From Melanopsichium pennsylvanicum (taxonomy: Eukaryota > Basidiomycota > Ustilaginomycetes > Ustilaginales), in assembly GCA_900208305.1 (NCBI GenBank), contig OAPG01000012.1:620001-684000 (forward strand): a DNA stretch of 64,000 nucleotides. The letters run 5' to 3'. Position numbers and translations under genes: made by a program. The stretch's first letter is position 1, and the number at the start of each line of letters is the position of its first letter. The notes beneath the pieces were generated by a model. That model was not told where the DNA came from and did no database searches. It saw only the letters and a list, made by a program, of their open reading frames with translations. Positions 11,169 to 23,177 of the stretch are shown piece after piece.

Positions 11169-13226
11169 ATGTTCTTCGTCAATCGCCTTGGCCTCTTGGC
11201 CGCCTTGTTGGCGCTCATCCAAATTGCATCCGCAGCCACCGTCACAGTCACTTCGTTCTCATGTGTCAACATTTACTTCACCATGACTCTCACAACACAA
11301 GAGATTGAACAAGCCCAATATCTCAGCATTCAGGCAGGTGGTCAGCAGGTCTCTGAGCTTCAGTTCAATTCGGCTTATTCCACCCAAGATTCGTACCAAT
11401 GGTTTGCCGTCTTCACTCCCGAGATGACGGGCGGCTCTGAACTCATCACTTTCCAGCTCCTCGATGACAACGAGGAAACCATCACAGCATTCACCCCCGT
11501 CACTCAGACTCTCAACTTCAACTGCGCTACCACTGTTACCACCACAGCCGCCGCGTCCAGCTCGCCTACAACTTCTGCCAGCGTATCTGCATCCACCACC
11601 ACCAGCGTTTCTAGCAACAACGGCTCCACCAACAACGGCTCCACCAACAACCGCTCCAGCTCTGGCTCCTCTTCGTCTACTGGCGCCATCGCTGGTGGTG
11701 TTGTCGGTGGTGTTGCCGCTGTGGCCATCGTCGCCCTACTTGCTTTCTGCATGATGAGGAAGAAGAAGAAGCAGCGTGCCCAACAGAGCCGTCTTCGCAA
11801 CGACGAGGCGGATGAGGCTGCCTTCCGCGCTCCCAACAACGACTCCACCACCTCGCTCGCCACTGCCCCCGAGACCGCCAACACGCCCATGATGCGCGAC
11901 GTCTCCACCAAGAACGTCTTTGCGGATCCTACCACTTCTGGTGTATCTGGTGCTCCGTCTGGCTCTTCGACTCTGTACAATTCTGCCAACAATCAAGCTC
12001 CATCCAAGCCTTCTTACGCTTCGAGCGTCGGTGATGGTGCTGCTGGAGCTGCTCCCGCCGCTCCCGCCGCTGCCGCCGCCGCCGCCGCCGGTGGCATTGG
12101 TGCTGCCGCTGTTGCTGCTCGCAAACAGTCGCGAGAGCAGACGCGTGCACGATCGCCCAGTCAAGCTTCGGTGAGCAGCCCAACCTCGGAATTCTCCAAA
12201 GACACTCCCATGTCGCAAATGCCTCCGCCCGTGCCTGCTCTGCCCGCCTCTACCCCTGCATCGTATCCGGCTGTCTCTCAACCTGCATCCACCAGCACTG
12301 CTGCACAGATTGCTGCTCAGTCTACGTCATCACCAGCGTCAAACACAATAAACACTACCTCTGAGGACTCTTCTGCCGCACCTGTCGCATCAGCTGGTGA
12401 TGTTGGTGCTGGTACTGCTGCCACTGCCACTGCCGCTGCCGCTGCCGCTGCCGCTGCCACTGCCGCCACCAAGGCAAACTCTGACAAGAAGGATGACAAG
12501 CCCAAGACAAGCAAATGGGGCTTCAAGCGCGCTTCCAAGGACACGGGTAACACCAGCAAGCCTCCTTACCCGCAATCGGTTCCCGAGCCTGTTGCGGTCC
12601 CTGCTGCCGCTTCAGCTGATGATGCTGCATCCTCTACTCCGTCACCCACCAGCGCTTCTCCCGAAGCACCCGCTTCACGGTCTCGCTCCTTCAAGGTGAT
12701 CCAGAAGTCTACTCCTGCTCCCATCCCATCCATGGCGGTTTCGAGCAGCGCCTCGATCGCACCGAGTGAGAGCAGCTTGAATCGTACCCCCGTCTTCCCT
12801 CCTCGCTCGGGTCACGCCACGCCAGCGGTTTCGATCAGGGGTACCAACTACTCGCGTGCGCCATCGGTTGCGTCCATGTCGGCCGGTTTTACCGATGCTG
12901 CACCCCCATTGCCATCCGGTGCTGCCTCGGTGGCGTCGGCACCTGTGGGAGAGTTTGGCGGTAACATGGCGGGCATCGGCGCAGGTCGATCGTTTGGTAC
13001 TTCGTCGGTCAATTCGACCAAATGGCACCAGCAGAATTACAACATCATGCCGAATTTCAGCCAGAGGGCGTTGGCAAGGTCGACGCAGTTGGATGAGGAT
13101 TTGATCTTTGGACATTTGGGCATGGGATTGACGACGCCATCATCACAACCATCTCCAGCACCAGCAGGGAATGGAAGTGAGACGGGTAGTTCAAAGAGTC
13201 GTCCGGATCCTTTTGGTGATCGTTGA
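11169..13226 (+). CDS. Single-pass membrane protein with signal peptide and long low-complexity tail
   Basis: I do not recognise the family. The 685-aa protein has a signal peptide (1-23, MFFVNRLGLLAALLALIQIA then SAA), an extracellular segment with only two cysteines (32 and 119) and beta-strand-like character, a Ser/Thr/Asn-rich stalk (120-170, likely O-glycosylated), one membrane helix (172-196, GAIAGGVVGG... with small-residue spacing) and a basic stop-transfer run MMRKKKKQR. The 490-residue cytoplasmic part is Ala/Ser/Pro-rich with poly-Ala near 300 and 435 and several SP/TP and RxxS sites. The layout is like Mid2/Wsc-type wall-stress sensors, but no WSC cysteine module is present. The ATG at 11169 was chosen because it directly precedes the signal peptide; the frame stays open a little upstream without an ATG. 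Confidence 0.75.
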   Translation: MFFVNRLGLLAALLALIQIASAATVTVTSFSCVNIYFTMTLTTQEIEQAQYLSIQAGGQQVSELQFNSAYSTQDSYQWFAVFTPEMTGGSELITFQLLDDNEETITAFTPVTQTLNFNCATTVTTTAAASSSPTTSASVSASTTTSVSSNNGSTNNGSTNNRSSSGSSSSTGAIAGGVVGGVAAVAIVALLAFCMMRKKKKQRAQQSRLRNDEADEAAFRAPNNDSTTSLATAPETANTPMMRDVSTKNVFADPTTSGVSGAPSGSSTLYNSANNQAPSKPSYASSVGDGAAGAAPAAPAAAAAAAAGGIGAAAVAARKQSREQTRARSPSQASVSSPTSEFSKDTPMSQMPPPVPALPASTPASYPAVSQPASTSTAAQIAAQSTSSPASNTINTTSEDSSAAPVASAGDVGAGTAATATAAAAAAAAATAATKANSDKKDDKPKTSKWGFKRASKDTGNTSKPPYPQSVPEPVAVPAAASADDAASSTPSPTSASPEAPASRSRSFKVIQKSTPAPIPSMAVSSSASIAPSESSLNRTPVFPPRSGHATPAVSIRGTNYSRAPSVASMSAGFTDAAPPLPSGAASVASAPVGEFGGNMAGIGAGRSFGTSSVNSTKWHQQNYNIMPNFSQRALARSTQLDEDLIFGHLGMGLTTPSSQPSPAPAGNGSETGSSKSRPDPFGDR

Positions 13227-13992
<766 letters not shown>

Positions 13993-14006
13993 ATGAAGTG
14001 AAGTTG

Positions 14007-15548
14007 TTAAACATTATGACCAAACCTAAAGCAAGTTGCCAAGATAGGATCCAAAGTGGTATTCCTTGCGTTGATGGTGATCAACGGATTCGCGTGTAAA
14101 TTAGGTGGATAGTGTGAGTTGTTACGAGTACCATTCTTGATAGATTTTCTAAAAAGTTTAAGTTGAGCTAACTCGTATTTGATCTTGTCAACTTGTCCAA
14201 CTTGATGAGCAAGCGTATTCGATAATTCAACAATTTGTTCAGCTTCAGGTAAAAGTAAACCTTCCAATTCCCTTATCTCCAAATTCATACCCAAACCCAT
14301 AACCAAATCCATCCGATTTCCTTCCTTTCCAATCTCTTGACCACTTAAAACAAGCATACCCTCTTCTTCCAATCGCCAAGATAAAAAACTTGATGAAAGT
14401 TCTCTTCCACCACCACCAGTAGATGATGAAACGAAAGCGGAGGTGGACGAGATGGGAATGCGTGCAAGAGGTGGAACTAGGCTAGATTCAAGTTTGGAAT
14501 CGATTCGATCAAGTGCACGCGTGAGTGACCCTGCGACCATGCTACGAATATTTTTGGGCATCGAGTTCAACAATGGTCTATTAGACATGTATTTGGGTGA
14601 TTCGTCCAGGGGAGCAAAAAGGTATTGTGTATCAGTAACAACACAGTGTATAGGATTTTCCGTCATTGAAAAAAAAACAAAACCAAAAAAAACAAAAAAA
14701 ACTTACATAGCAGTCCTCCAGATCAATCCACCTTCGGAAGTAACACATTCTCTTTCCTCGACACTCAATCTCCTCCATTTCTTCAATCTCTCTTTCTCGC
14801 TCGGCCAATCTTTGCGTTTCTTAGAGTTTTGTCGTCGTTGTCTTGCTTTCCCACCAATGGCGGATTCATCATCGCCTGACGAAACCTCACGTTGATCGTC
14901 TTGATCTAATGCATCATCATCATCATCATCATCCTGTTGCTCGCCTTCCGACGCTTCAGAATCTTCTTCCGAGATCCCATCGATCAAAGAAACATCAGAG
15001 TCGGTTTGAATATCTCGTTGTTGTTCCACGGATGTGGTGTGATATGTGGCTTTGCTCTTTGGCAGTGCCACAGCGGGGCGAGGAGGAGGTCGAGGTTTAC
15101 GCTTGTTAGTGCTTCCAGGCGGTCTACCTCTGCGTTTTGCGGATGTTGTTGTGTTGGAGCGTGTTGATATTGTTTCGTCTATATCAGCACCAGTAGTGCG
15201 ATCGTTGGGTGCTCTGACCCTTTTGCGTGATACTGCTGATGAGGTTGAAGTGTTTGCGGTCATGTCTGCAGACTTGGGCGGTCGTCCGCGACGTTTTGGG
15301 GACTGATGCGAAAAGCTGACGGTATTGTTGGGGCTGGTATGTGTGCGACTTGCTGGTGTGGTAAGAATAGATTTAGGTGGACGACCACGAGGACGAGCAG
15401 CGGTGCTAGTGCTAGTGCTAGTGGTGGTGATGGTGTCGGAATCAGTCAGAGCACGCGCGCTGGGATGAGTGAGAGCCGACTTGGATGAACGTCGACGTTT
15501 TGTTGGCGCAGAAGTAGCGACGGTGGATGCTAGTGAGATATCTGGTCG

Positions 15549-15581
<33 letters not shown>

Positions 15582-15746
15582 TGGGATCGGTCGACGAGGG
15601 GCTGGAGTTGGTACGCCAACAGTGGAGGAGAGCGAAACATTGGCGGCATTACGACGTGGTGAGGATTCGAGAAGACGAGGGTCTATGGCTGAGATTGAGA
15701 TGTCAGAAGATGTGTATGTTTTGAGTTGTGTTCTGTTTAGCGTCAT
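14007..15746 (-). CDS. Candidate inner-kinetochore CENP-Q (Okp1/Fta7)-like protein with AT-hooks
   Basis: Two exons, 15746-14707 and 14577-14007, joined by a 129-nt intron whose GTAAGT donor contains an in-frame stop if unspliced; the product is 536 aa. Residues 1-310 are disordered, Ser/Thr/Pro-rich, with three AT-hook cores (RGRPPK near 120 and 152, RGRPPG near 204) and an acidic Asp run. The C-terminal part has KKWRRLSVEERECV, then IWRTAI, LTRALDRIDSKLESSLVPP, and a coiled segment (EIRELEGLLLPEAEQIVELSNTL-like). The order 'W-x-L-S/P' block, then a helix ending L-x-x-x-L-x-PP, then a coiled coil matches my memory of the CENP-Q family. In the CCAN, CENP-Q pairs with CENP-U to link CENP-A chromatin to microtubule-binding complexes. 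An in-frame ATG at 15842 could give a longer form. The neighbour at 16257 looks like CENP-U. The assignment needs profile support. Confidence 0.5.
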
Positions 15747-16256
15747 GTTGAATGATGGGTTGCTTGAATGAGAAGCTGTTTCTGAGTAAAGGCGATATGA
15801 TGGGAGTGAGTGTGCATATGGTTTTTGTGATATCAAAAACATATATCACAAAAAAAGACATTTTGGCTTCACTTTGGCTACATTGTGCCGTGTATATATT
15901 ATTAATAGTATATTATTAATAGTATATTATTAATAGTATATTTAATACATACTGTCAAATGAGTTCTCTCAAATTCAAAAAAATCCAAACGCGTCGTTGT
16001 TCTCTGTCGACGCGACTCACTCTGCAGCACCAAACCACCTCTGAGTGCCACCATTCTCCAACACATTGAAATCACACCTTTGGCACTTAGATAGATACAG
16101 TAGTTTCCACTGCATTCTAACATCCCTTTGATCACTCTCTTCTCTCGCAACTACTTTGCCCACTTTGCATCTTTTCTCATCTCCATCATTCAAAAACCTA
16201 TCCACTAACCCAAACACAATTAATCATCATCCAACCCACACCATATTCTCTAAAGC
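15747..16256. promoter_or_regulatory. Shared promoter of the CENP-Q-like / CENP-U-like pair
   Basis: 510 bp between divergent start codons; a single region must drive both genes. It is AT-rich on the CENP-Q-like side and contains three perfect copies of a 14-mer (15901-15942). Confidence 0.5.
15901..15942. repeat. Three tandem copies of ATTAATAGTATATT
   Basis: Perfect 14-bp unit repeated three times with no spacer, embedded in the AT-rich half of the divergent promoter. Confidence 0.95.
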
Positions 16257-17843
16257 ATGAGCAGCAGAGGCGGTCCATCATCCTCCTCACCACGTCGTGT
16301 TGGGACTAGCGTCTCGCCCCGACCATCCGATATCGCTGCTTTATCATCTAATCGCTTCGCCGAAAGAAGGCAAGAGCGAATGCGAGGTGCAGGTACTGCA
16401 GTAGCTATTCAACGAGATTTTCAGTTCAAACTACCCGCAAAACGAGCTGCACCCTCCGCAACATCATCCTCGACAAACAAAGCTGCATCCACCTCAACAC
16501 ACCATTCACAATCACAACGCCCACGAGCAAAACCACCAGCATCTGGCCCAAAGCAACGTGTAGCCGTACACTCGGCGGAAGATCCAACAGCACCGCAAGT
16601 AACCGCACAGCAGCAAGATCAAGCGGAATTCTTTCGCGCAGAATTTTCCCCACCACCATTCTCTGATGCAGGCTCATCAACCGGATTGGATGCTAGTGCC
16701 AGTATAGGTGTAGGCAGGCGCGTGGCAAGACTGTCTGGTCCCATAAGCAGTACTCCAGCTGCTTCGAGGATTCGCAAACAACCCGTCTCATCTCACCCTA
16801 GTGTCCAGCGTTCTTTTCCAGATCAAGACGACGATCAAGACAGCTTGGGAAGTCAGCTAGGTGACGATACAGACGCTTTTCCTGTACCAGCCGACGACGA
16901 AGATGTTGGCATGATCGACCCTACCCTCAGCCGCGATTGGGATGACGCAGCTTACACAGGTGTAGACGAGTCTCTCCCTATGATTCCATCGCCCGCAGCA
17001 TCCAGCTCTCACATCGACACCTCTATCCCACGCACACGCCCCAGTATTGCAGGTACCAGTGTCTCTCACCTCAGCATAGCGGATACCACCCATGGTGTTG
17101 ACTCTCCTGCCGCGCATGCAGCTCAGCGCAACCTCATCACACGCCAGCAACGACGTCAACCCTCTCCTGGTATAGAACGACAACGACAACAACAACGAGT
17201 CGAAAAGCGACCTCGTGGACGACCACCCAAATCCACTTCTACACAATCACACAAACCATCGCGTGTGCTCATGCAACCTCCTTCTGAAGCCGACCAAACA
17301 GCTCTGGACCGAACCATTGTTGAACAAAATCGAAGAGGTGCACACTCTGCTCCTACGACGCGCGCAAAGGAGATGCAAAGGCGTCTCAAACGCGCCCTAA
17401 GTCTCGTCTTTTCCCCTTCCGACCAAGATGGGGCAGATGTTTTGACTACCAAGAAGCGTAAATCGGCTCGATACCTCAACGATGTGGACATTATTTGGTC
17501 TTTGGTGGATGAAGAGTTGCGATTGGCTATTGAGGAGCAACCTGCCAAAGCGCCATTTTTGGCATTAAAGTCGTTGAGGAAGAGCGTTAGAGCCAATTTT
17601 TTGAATTTGAGCGAAAAGACGGATAATAGAACCACTCTGATTTCGCAATTGATAAGGGTGAGGAAGCAAAAACGTGCTTTGAGGCAACAAGTGTTCAAGA
17701 CAAGAACCGAATTGGGTAGGGCTTCAAACGAAAGGGGTGAGAGAGAAAAGGAGTTAATCGGTTGGGAGAAAGAGGTCAAGAATGTAACAAGGGTCAACAG
17801 CTTCTTGGACAATTTGAGTGTTCAGGCTCAGGCTTGGACCTAA
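16257..17843 (+). CDS. Candidate inner-kinetochore CENP-U (Ame1/Mis17)-like protein with AT-hook
   Basis: Single exon, 528 aa. Residues 1-315 are disordered and Ser/Pro/Gln-rich; an AT-hook core (PRGRPPK) lies at 319-325. From about 390 the protein becomes basic and helical: KKRKSARYLNDVDIIWSLVD, then a long predicted coiled coil (LISQLIRVRKQKRALRQQVF) and the ending VNSFLDNLSVQAQAW. CENP-U proteins, as I recall them, have a disordered N terminus, a C-terminal coiled coil and a final 'FLxxL' helix, which this fits. The divergent neighbour resembles CENP-Q, its obligate partner, which strengthens both calls. Sequence conservation in this family is poor, so it could instead be another coiled-coil chromatin protein. 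Confidence 0.42.
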   Translation: MSSRGGPSSSSPRRVGTSVSPRPSDIAALSSNRFAERRQERMRGAGTAVAIQRDFQFKLPAKRAAPSATSSSTNKAASTSTHHSQSQRPRAKPPASGPKQRVAVHSAEDPTAPQVTAQQQDQAEFFRAEFSPPPFSDAGSSTGLDASASIGVGRRVARLSGPISSTPAASRIRKQPVSSHPSVQRSFPDQDDDQDSLGSQLGDDTDAFPVPADDEDVGMIDPTLSRDWDDAAYTGVDESLPMIPSPAASSSHIDTSIPRTRPSIAGTSVSHLSIADTTHGVDSPAAHAAQRNLITRQQRRQPSPGIERQRQQQRVEKRPRGRPPKSTSTQSHKPSRVLMQPPSEADQTALDRTIVEQNRRGAHSAPTTRAKEMQRRLKRALSLVFSPSDQDGADVLTTKKRKSARYLNDVDIIWSLVDEELRLAIEEQPAKAPFLALKSLRKSVRANFLNLSEKTDNRTTLISQLIRVRKQKRALRQQVFKTRTELGRASNERGEREKELIGWEKEVKNVTRVNSFLDNLSVQAQAWT

Positions 17844-18345
17844 AAATATAAAACCAAACCAAATCGGTGAACATACAACATCAGAGCTGACTCCAAAAAA
17901 AAAAAAAAAAAAAAGGGGGGAAAAAGGGCGAGGATTCCCCTCTTTAGCACCTCTCAATCAACTTGTTTTGTAGCCCACGATGTATCACTAGTGTATCAGT
18001 AACTTAATTATCATGTTCTTTATTCAATCAACAAGAAAACAAATCAAAAAAAAACCCCCACACGTCTTTTGCACATGATCGGTATTTCCCATCGCCGCAC
18101 GCAAGCAAATTTTCAATTCGGTCGAGAGAACAACGCTTGCAAGTCTGACGATTTTGATTCAACATTATTTGCTAAACTTGTTACAAAAACCGTGGTGATG
18201 CAATGCAATCACATCGAGCTCGAGCACTTGGTCTTGCGCTTAGAAAGGGGAATTCTGTAACTTGTTTATGATCGTGTGAGGAATGGTTGGAGAAGGAGGA
18301 GAGTTGGTGGATTGGGCAAGAATTTTTTTTTTTAAAAAAAATCTT
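17844..18345. other. Convergent 3' flank
   Basis: 502 bp between two stop codons. It holds an A20-like tract followed by G-rich sequence (17896-17928), a further A run near 18046 and a T/A run near 18325-18342. No gene is seen. Confidence 0.6.
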
Positions 18346-20343
<1,998 letters not shown>

Positions 20344-21014
20344 TGAGGTCAAGAGGATGGAAGAGCGAAGCGAGCAAATTAAAAATTGATGAAAGTGTGT
20401 TTGAAAAATGTGGGGGAAGAGCACATCGATATTGTATCGATTTCACGCCATGAGGAAGAACCGTACGACTTTTGGTTGGTCCACAGCTGCAGTTGGGGTG
20501 CAGAGACGCGCGCTTCGCCAACCTCTACAGCACACGCACGCTCTCCAACAGGTGAGTGTATTTCTCTAGTGTTCTCCTGTAAATTTACTCTACTGTGCTG
20601 TGCTAAAGCATGCAGTAAAGTCACCCCATTTCGGCTGAGCCGTGTATCCGTTGCCAACCGCTCTCTTTGCTGGTGTTGGATCGGCAACACGCGTCTCAAT
20701 CTCATTCGAATTTTTTTACGCCATGTTAGATCATCCCTACGACGCTGGCATTCATCAATCTGGGCGCAGCAACCATGCCCGGCCGAGGCTAAAATCAGAC
20801 GTCTAGCAGGTCAGGCCCGATTGTGACCTTGATCATGATCATGGGGAGAAAATACAATTACAAGCAGAAAGACGCCGAGTTGGTGTACTCGCGCTGCGGA
20901 ACAGATACAAATAAGAGTGAACAGGAAACAAGTGACATACACTGGTGCTCTAGGTCGCCTTTGCACGTGGCGGAGCGCGAAGGGGAGAAGCGAAAGGGAG
21001 GAACGGGCGCATGC
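20344..21014. other. Upstream region of the thiolase gene / 3' flank of the zinc-finger gene
   Basis: 670 bp. Promoter of the minus-strand thiolase gene plus the 3' end of the next minus-strand gene. No coding frame is convincing. Confidence 0.55.
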
Positions 21015-23177
21015 TCATTTGCCAATGTGGATCTTGCCTCCGCTGCCAGACGAAGAAGCTGGCCCAGAAGGCATGCTGGTCGTACCCGTCGAGGCATATA
21101 GAGATATTGCCGAAAGAGGAAAGTTCCTGCGATCTCCTGACGGTAGCGAGGCCACATTGCGTTGTATCAGGCCACCACTGTGGCCTTGTGAACCGGGCGA
21201 TTGTGCTTCAACTCGAGCCTGAAGTTGCTTTGCCACCGCCTGCACTTCTTTTGAAAGGCTCGAGCTCCTGCTTCCGTCGTGCTTAGCGGAATTTGCTACA
21301 GCAGGGACAGGAGGACCCCTCGACATGTCCCTGCCACCGACTTCTCCGTAGGATGAAACAGGACTGAACGGTCGCGCTGGAGGCAAGGTGACAGATGCAC
21401 CACTTATCGTTATGCCTTGCGAAGAGCTCGATCTTGGCGAGATAGATGATGCACGAGGGGTGCTAGAGGGGGATGCGGATGTGCGTGCCGACGGACTATC
21501 TTTCCCATCGCATCTATGTCGGTTAAAAGCATCTCTACGAACAAAAGATCGACCGCAATTGTCACAGCGGAATTTCTTGCCAGGTGTGCCCAAACCAAGA
21601 GATACGAGGCCGCCCGTTTCGCCACCAACCACTTCCTCGGGATCACCATGAATACCTGGCTCTGCCTCGTTCTCGTGAATACTCGCTACGTGGCGTTGCA
21701 GGTCGTGCTTGCGACTGAATGAACGCCCGCCTTCGGACTTGCAGCTGGGATACGGGCAAGCGAAGGGTTTCGATCGATTCGGATCAGGATCATGTGTAGA
21801 GAGGTGGGTATTGAGGTTGTAGGCACGTGCGAAAGCTTTGTCGCATTTGGGACATGGGAACCGTTTGACCGAGCCGGAGCTGCTTTTCTTTGTTGGGCGT
21901 GCAAAGGAGGCGGAGATGGGTGTTGATGGTCCTGCGGCACTTGATGAGCTTGCTGGGCTACCTTGCTCTTTTGCCGCTGCCCTGGCCAGCTCCTGTGATG
22001 CCCGTGCAGCAGCGGCCGCCGCCGCCGCAGCTGCTGCTTGTTGGATAGCCTTTTGTGCTGCTTCCGAATGCTCGTCACCTAGACGCTTGATGGCTGCTGC
22101 TAGCGCACGTTGGTCTTGACTCATTCCACCGAGAAGGTCGGCATCCGCTTCGAGACCAATGGCTCTGGCTGCTGCTGCTAGATCTGCTCCCGAGAAAGGT
22201 TCCGGTTTGGATGCTTGGGGAGTGGCTTCGTCAATGTCGGCTATCAGAGCATCGGCAGCCCTTTCCTCTTCTTCTCTGGTCATGACGGAAGTGGTCGCTC
22301 CCTTTTCTACAGCGGTAACACCTTCAATGCCTGGTGAGCCCGAATATCTCGCAAGTTCGGCAGACGTTGCGCGTACAGCCTGTTTGAGCGCTCGGTCGTG
22401 ATTCTGCGGGAATTGGTATTGTGCAAAGGTGTTCTGAAAGCTCGAACCCGCTGCAACAATTGCTTCAGCAGGTGTTGCGGTGGTTGCGAGTATCGTCGTA
22501 GGTACGCCGCCTGGGTCTATAACTTGCTGTGCCAGCTCTGGAGCTTGTAATACCGTCGACCCTGCCACAGCGCTCGCATCTGCAGCCTCGCCGTGAGCAT
22601 TAGTGAGGACTGGAGCGCCTGCTGCTGCTGATGATGCGGATGGGACCGCGGGCGCAAGGTCAGCCATCGACAGACTATGCGTCAAAGCATCCTGGCCGCT
22701 GGTGGCATCTACAACAACAGAATTCGAGGTCGATTTGATCAGTGCTTGCATTTGAGCCTGAATAGATTGTGCGTCGAGCATCGCTTCTGCTGGTGGTTTG
22801 AGACCAGCCTGCGGAGCTGAAACATGGGCAGAGAGAGGCATGACCGGCATCGGAAGGATAGGATCGCTGCTCAACGCCGATGAAAGTCCGGCCACTGCTG
22901 GAAGAGCTGTCGGCAGATCGGTGGAGGGCAAGCTCAAAGGGACCGGCATGGTGAGGCCGGATGGGCCGGCGGCAGGGTTTGGAATCGCATGCTGAGCTGC
23001 TGTCAAAGGTAGCGAGGAAGCGATGAGAGCCGATGGAAATTGTACTGGAGCATTGAACAGAGCGGTTGCGCCGAGGGAAGAGGTCAAGGAGGTAGAGGAG
23101 GAGGAGGAGGAGGGCGGCGACGTGGTCGTGGCGGAAGGACCACGCCCCGCAGAGTGTTGCTTGCGTGCAATAGTGAG
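21015..23177 (-). CDS. C2H2 zinc-finger transcription factor, 5' end unresolved
   Basis: The open frame encodes about 720 aa. The N-terminal two thirds are Ala/Ser/Pro/Gln-rich with poly-Ala runs. The DNA-binding region has three C2H2 fingers: FPCPKCDKAFARAYNLNTHL..H, FACPYPSCKSEGGRSFSRKHDLQRHVASIH and, after a Gly/Glu linker, FRCDNCGRSFVRRDAFNRHRC, followed by a Ser-rich tail. The finger order (R-A-Y-N-L, K-H-D-x-x-R-H, R-R-D-A-x-x-R-H) resembles calcineurin-responsive Crz1-type factors, but the linkers are longer and I do not assign a symbol. The upper limit is a TAA at 23183. An acceptor CAG at 23180-23178 would open this frame. A strong donor GTAAGC ending near 23373 indicates at least one upstream exon, but I could not join it in frame. 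The first in-frame ATG is well inside (TMPVPL), about 50 residues in. Confidence 0.72.
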   Translation of the reverse strand, partial: LTIARKQHSAGRGPSATTTSPPSSSSSSTSLTSSLGATALFNAPVQFPSALIASSLPLTAAQHAIPNPAAGPSGLTMPVPLSLPSTDLPTALPAVAGLSSALSSDPILPMPVMPLSAHVSAPQAGLKPPAEAMLDAQSIQAQMQALIKSTSNSVVVDATSGQDALTHSLSMADLAPAVPSASSAAAGAPVLTNAHGEAADASAVAGSTVLQAPELAQQVIDPGGVPTTILATTATPAEAIVAAGSSFQNTFAQYQFPQNHDRALKQAVRATSAELARYSGSPGIEGVTAVEKGATTSVMTREEEERAADALIADIDEATPQASKPEPFSGADLAAAARAIGLEADADLLGGMSQDQRALAAAIKRLGDEHSEAAQKAIQQAAAAAAAAAAARASQELARAAAKEQGSPASSSSAAGPSTPISASFARPTKKSSSGSVKRFPCPKCDKAFARAYNLNTHLSTHDPDPNRSKPFACPYPSCKSEGGRSFSRKHDLQRHVASIHENEAEPGIHGDPEEVVGGETGGLVSLGLGTPGKKFRCDNCGRSFVRRDAFNRHRCDGKDSPSARTSASPSSTPRASSISPRSSSSQGITISGASVTLPPARPFSPVSSYGEVGGRDMSRGPPVPAVANSAKHDGSRSSSLSKEVQAVAKQLQARVEAQSPGSQGHSGGLIQRNVASLPSGDRRNFPLSAISLYASTGTTSMPSGPASSSGSGGKIHIGK

